A stretch of DNA of 30,007 nucleotides from Coptodactyla brooksi (Eukaryota; Arthropoda; Insecta; Coleoptera; Scarabaeidae). Position numbers and translations under genes: made by a program. Positions 28,053-30,007 of this stretch are shown in pieces. The stretch spans positions 1-30,007 of the forward strand of contig JAWQRM010000120.1 in the NCBI GenBank assembly GCA_033557675.1, in the 5' to 3' direction. The notes below the pieces were generated by a model, which saw only the letters and a program-made list of their open reading frames with translations, had not been told where the DNA came from and searched no databases. The stretch's first letter is position 1. Each line of letters starts with the position of its first letter.

Positions 28053-30007
28053 TTAACCCTGCTGTTCTTCTTAATTTTACTATACACTTGTAGTCTTTTG
28101 GGTCATAGTCACCCGATGTATGCAGGTACAGGACTATTGTCAAGAATAGCTCGAAATTAATATATTATGATTTTATTTTAATTTGTGTTATTTATAAACG
28201 CAAACAACAAGAGAGAATACCAAATAAATTCTGATATGCATCCAATTATTGCCTAATCTTTACACTGATGACAATAATACACTACATGAATCTTAGACAA
28301 ATACTTATTTCACTTACAACATGTTATACTTGTTTTATTGTCACATTTTGATGGACAGATATTACATCGTGCTCTTTTATTTTTACTGATTACACCAGAT
28401 ATAGAGGGCACTGCTATTTCGCCACGTCGATCTTGAATTTTCTTTATTACGGCAGTAGCTTGTTGAGTAGGAGGTTTATGTTCTCTTGACATCATATAGG
28501 GAGTTACCACCAGTTTGCCCATTCTTCCAGAAATGGTCTTCTCTTGTACAGAACGTTCTTATTCCAATCTGGACTTATTACTCTCCATAACACAAATGTA
28601 CTACAAGCACTAACATCAAGTATGTTGTAAAAACATCGATTTGTTTTTAATTTGCAAGTATATGCTGCAATACTTTAATCTAACGTATCAACCGTCCCTT
28701 TGGTAGAGATAATCTCGTATCGTGTGTGGCTTCTTGTCGTCCCTGCTGCTCACTTTCTTATCACAGTGCATTGTGCTCCTGAGAATAACGTTTTTATTTT
28801 TTAGGCACATATGACACAATTGTGTTATCCTTGGTAAAATAAAAAGTAGAACTATGTACTGTAGACTATGTACGTCTTTACTTATTGTAAATTGTAATCA
28901 TGGGAAGTTCGGGTTTATTTTTTCTAACCATTCCTAACATTGCTAAGTTTTGTTTTGAAGAGCATTTTACCTAATTTTTTGGACGTGAAAAAATTATCAC
29001 ATGTAACATTTTGCCTCCCAAGTTGACGTGTTAGGTCTAAAACTACTCGCATCCCTTGATTTTTTTAGTGGTGGTTCACTTGCACATTTTCCCGTATAAA
29101 TTTGAGTTCTCATGGCGTAAGTACTACCACTGTCAGAAAGAGTCCATATTTTGATGCCATATTTTGCTGACTTACTGGGAATACACTGCTTGAGAGGACA
29201 GGATCCTATGAAGCCAACAAGTTGTTCGCCAACAGTAACATTATCACCTACATTGTACAATTTACGCATAACTTATTCACTTCTCCCAAAACTCTCTTAC
29301 AACAAGGGGCTAATTTGTCGCTTGCTCTCCTTTCTTGACGATCGACCTTATCGTCAAAACATAATCCGCGTGATATTCGATAAAAAATTTTCAATTTCGT
29401 TGCACGAAAAATAATCTCACAAGCTTTTTGTTGGTTCGATATGAAATACCTAGTTTGACCAGGAGTATTTTTTATTATATTTTGACTAGATGCTTATCTA
29501 CTTTGGGGGAAAGGTTCTAACATTCAAAATATAACTTTGCCTTTTGACATACTTTGTAGTACTGCACAGAAACCATAGTATTTGTTTGCATTAACTATGT
29601 CATTATCTGAAGAATCATAGTCTGCTTCGGATTTCTCATAGTCGGTATCATATGAAGTATCTTCATCGTCGGATGCATTTGCATCTATCTCTGCTATTTC
29701 TTCATAAGATAGAAATCGCCTCGTCATTAGTTGTGTGATACTTATTCAACACTGTATATAAAGAAACTGAAGTGCGCTCCCCGCGTTCCCTATTTATATG
29801 ACACATTAGTATGCACGCGCAGACAAGCCCAGACATGCACAGACTTGCATATTCGACCAGTATGAATGCATAATCTTGTTGGTTGCTATATAGTTATAAT
29901 ACACTTATAGCATTCATATAACTAAGGTTAAAAATAAAATTACATAAAGTCAAATAATTTTAAATAGTTTTGGATCATAATGACTCGAGGGTTATATACT
30001 CTTGTTT
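28053..30007 (-). mobile_element. piggyBac-like element 3 (right end beyond window)
   Basis: The left end is TTAACCCTGCTG at 28053, a TTAA target followed by CCCT as in piggyBac-type elements. About 47 bp inside is an imperfect palindrome, GGGTCATAGTCACCC (28100-28114). A related motif, GGATCATAATGACTC, sits at 29972-29986, so the other terminus should lie about 20-50 bp past the window end. Between them is a - strand transposase relic (28310-29727). The recognisable structure at both ends suggests this is the least decayed of the three piggyBac copies here. Confidence 0.7.
28310..29727 (-). pseudogene. piggyBac-like transposase pseudogene of element 3
   Basis: The - strand reading begins MTRRFLSYEEIAEIDANASD and is acidic, as usual for the N terminus. 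After a degraded stretch come NVTVGEQLVGFIGSCPL and KYGIKIWTLSDSGSTYAMRT (29269-29090), NVTCDNFFTSKKLGKM (about 29011-28960), STKGTVDTLD (about 28712-28683), CKLKTNRCFYNILDVSA (about 28660-28610), and then KLVVTPYMMSREHKPPTQQA and RARCNICPSKCDNKTS (to 28310), the C-terminal Cys-rich zinc region. The second and third catalytic Asp positions (TCDN, VDTLD) persist; the first, normally D-E-Q-L, reads G-E-Q-L from a GGC codon. Several frameshifts and stops confirm it is inactive. Confidence 0.8.

Noticed and set aside
28023..28060. Inverted AGGGTTA/TAACCCT as a separate element end
   Set aside because: Only 7 bp pair; TTAACCCT at 28053 is better explained as the piggyBac left end.

Overview
The window looks like AT-rich, intron-rich arthropod DNA, most likely insect. 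Its two genes are animal genes split by GT-AG introns, one resembles the insect receptor guanylyl cyclase Gyc76C, and the rest is full of decayed piggyBac, mariner and pogo/Tigger DNA transposons, MITEs and minisatellites. I see no bacterial-type operons, rRNA, tRNA or CRISPR array.

Gene 1, + strand, 1854-7451: the last three coding exons of WDR24, a subunit of the GATOR2 complex that activates TORC1 in amino-acid sensing. The WD40 propeller exons lie before the window. A 4.6-kb intron (2528-7160) separates the final exon, which carries the C-terminal Cys/His zinc domain. That intron holds two related MITE copies inside a local duplication, a fold-back MITE and a possible LINE tail.

Gene 2, - strand, 25961 down to 8345: sixteen consecutive exons, joined in frame, of a receptor guanylyl cyclase of the Gyc76C / natriuretic-peptide-receptor type. 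In order they encode the membrane-proximal half of the ligand-binding domain, one transmembrane helix, a pseudokinase domain, a coiled-coil linker, a complete guanylyl cyclase domain with its catalytic residues, and a long C-terminal tail ending in a PDZ-type motif (ESIV). The first exons, with the signal peptide and distal ligand-binding domain, lie beyond 30007. The two genes converge tail to tail with about 0.9 kb between their stop codons.

Mobile and repeat DNA: a 20-bp minisatellite with near-palindromic units (141-400); 21-bp and about 120-bp tandem repeats (9956-10250); a piggyBac relic (about 11.2-12.06 kb); two mariner relics in the same orientation (about 12.35-13.4 and 19.6-20.34 kb); a tandem array with a period near 140 bp (20.39-21.0 kb); a MITE (24196-24619) next to a second piggyBac relic; a Tigger1-like pogo relic (26410 to about 27840); and a third piggyBac element (28053 to beyond the window end) with recognisable end structures but a broken transposase. 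Every transposase seen is interrupted by stops or frameshifts. I found no convincing new biological system. The more unusual items are the regular palindromic minisatellite, the Tigger1-like relic, and the paired mariner copies that flank all the exons for the intracellular signalling core of the receptor cyclase.
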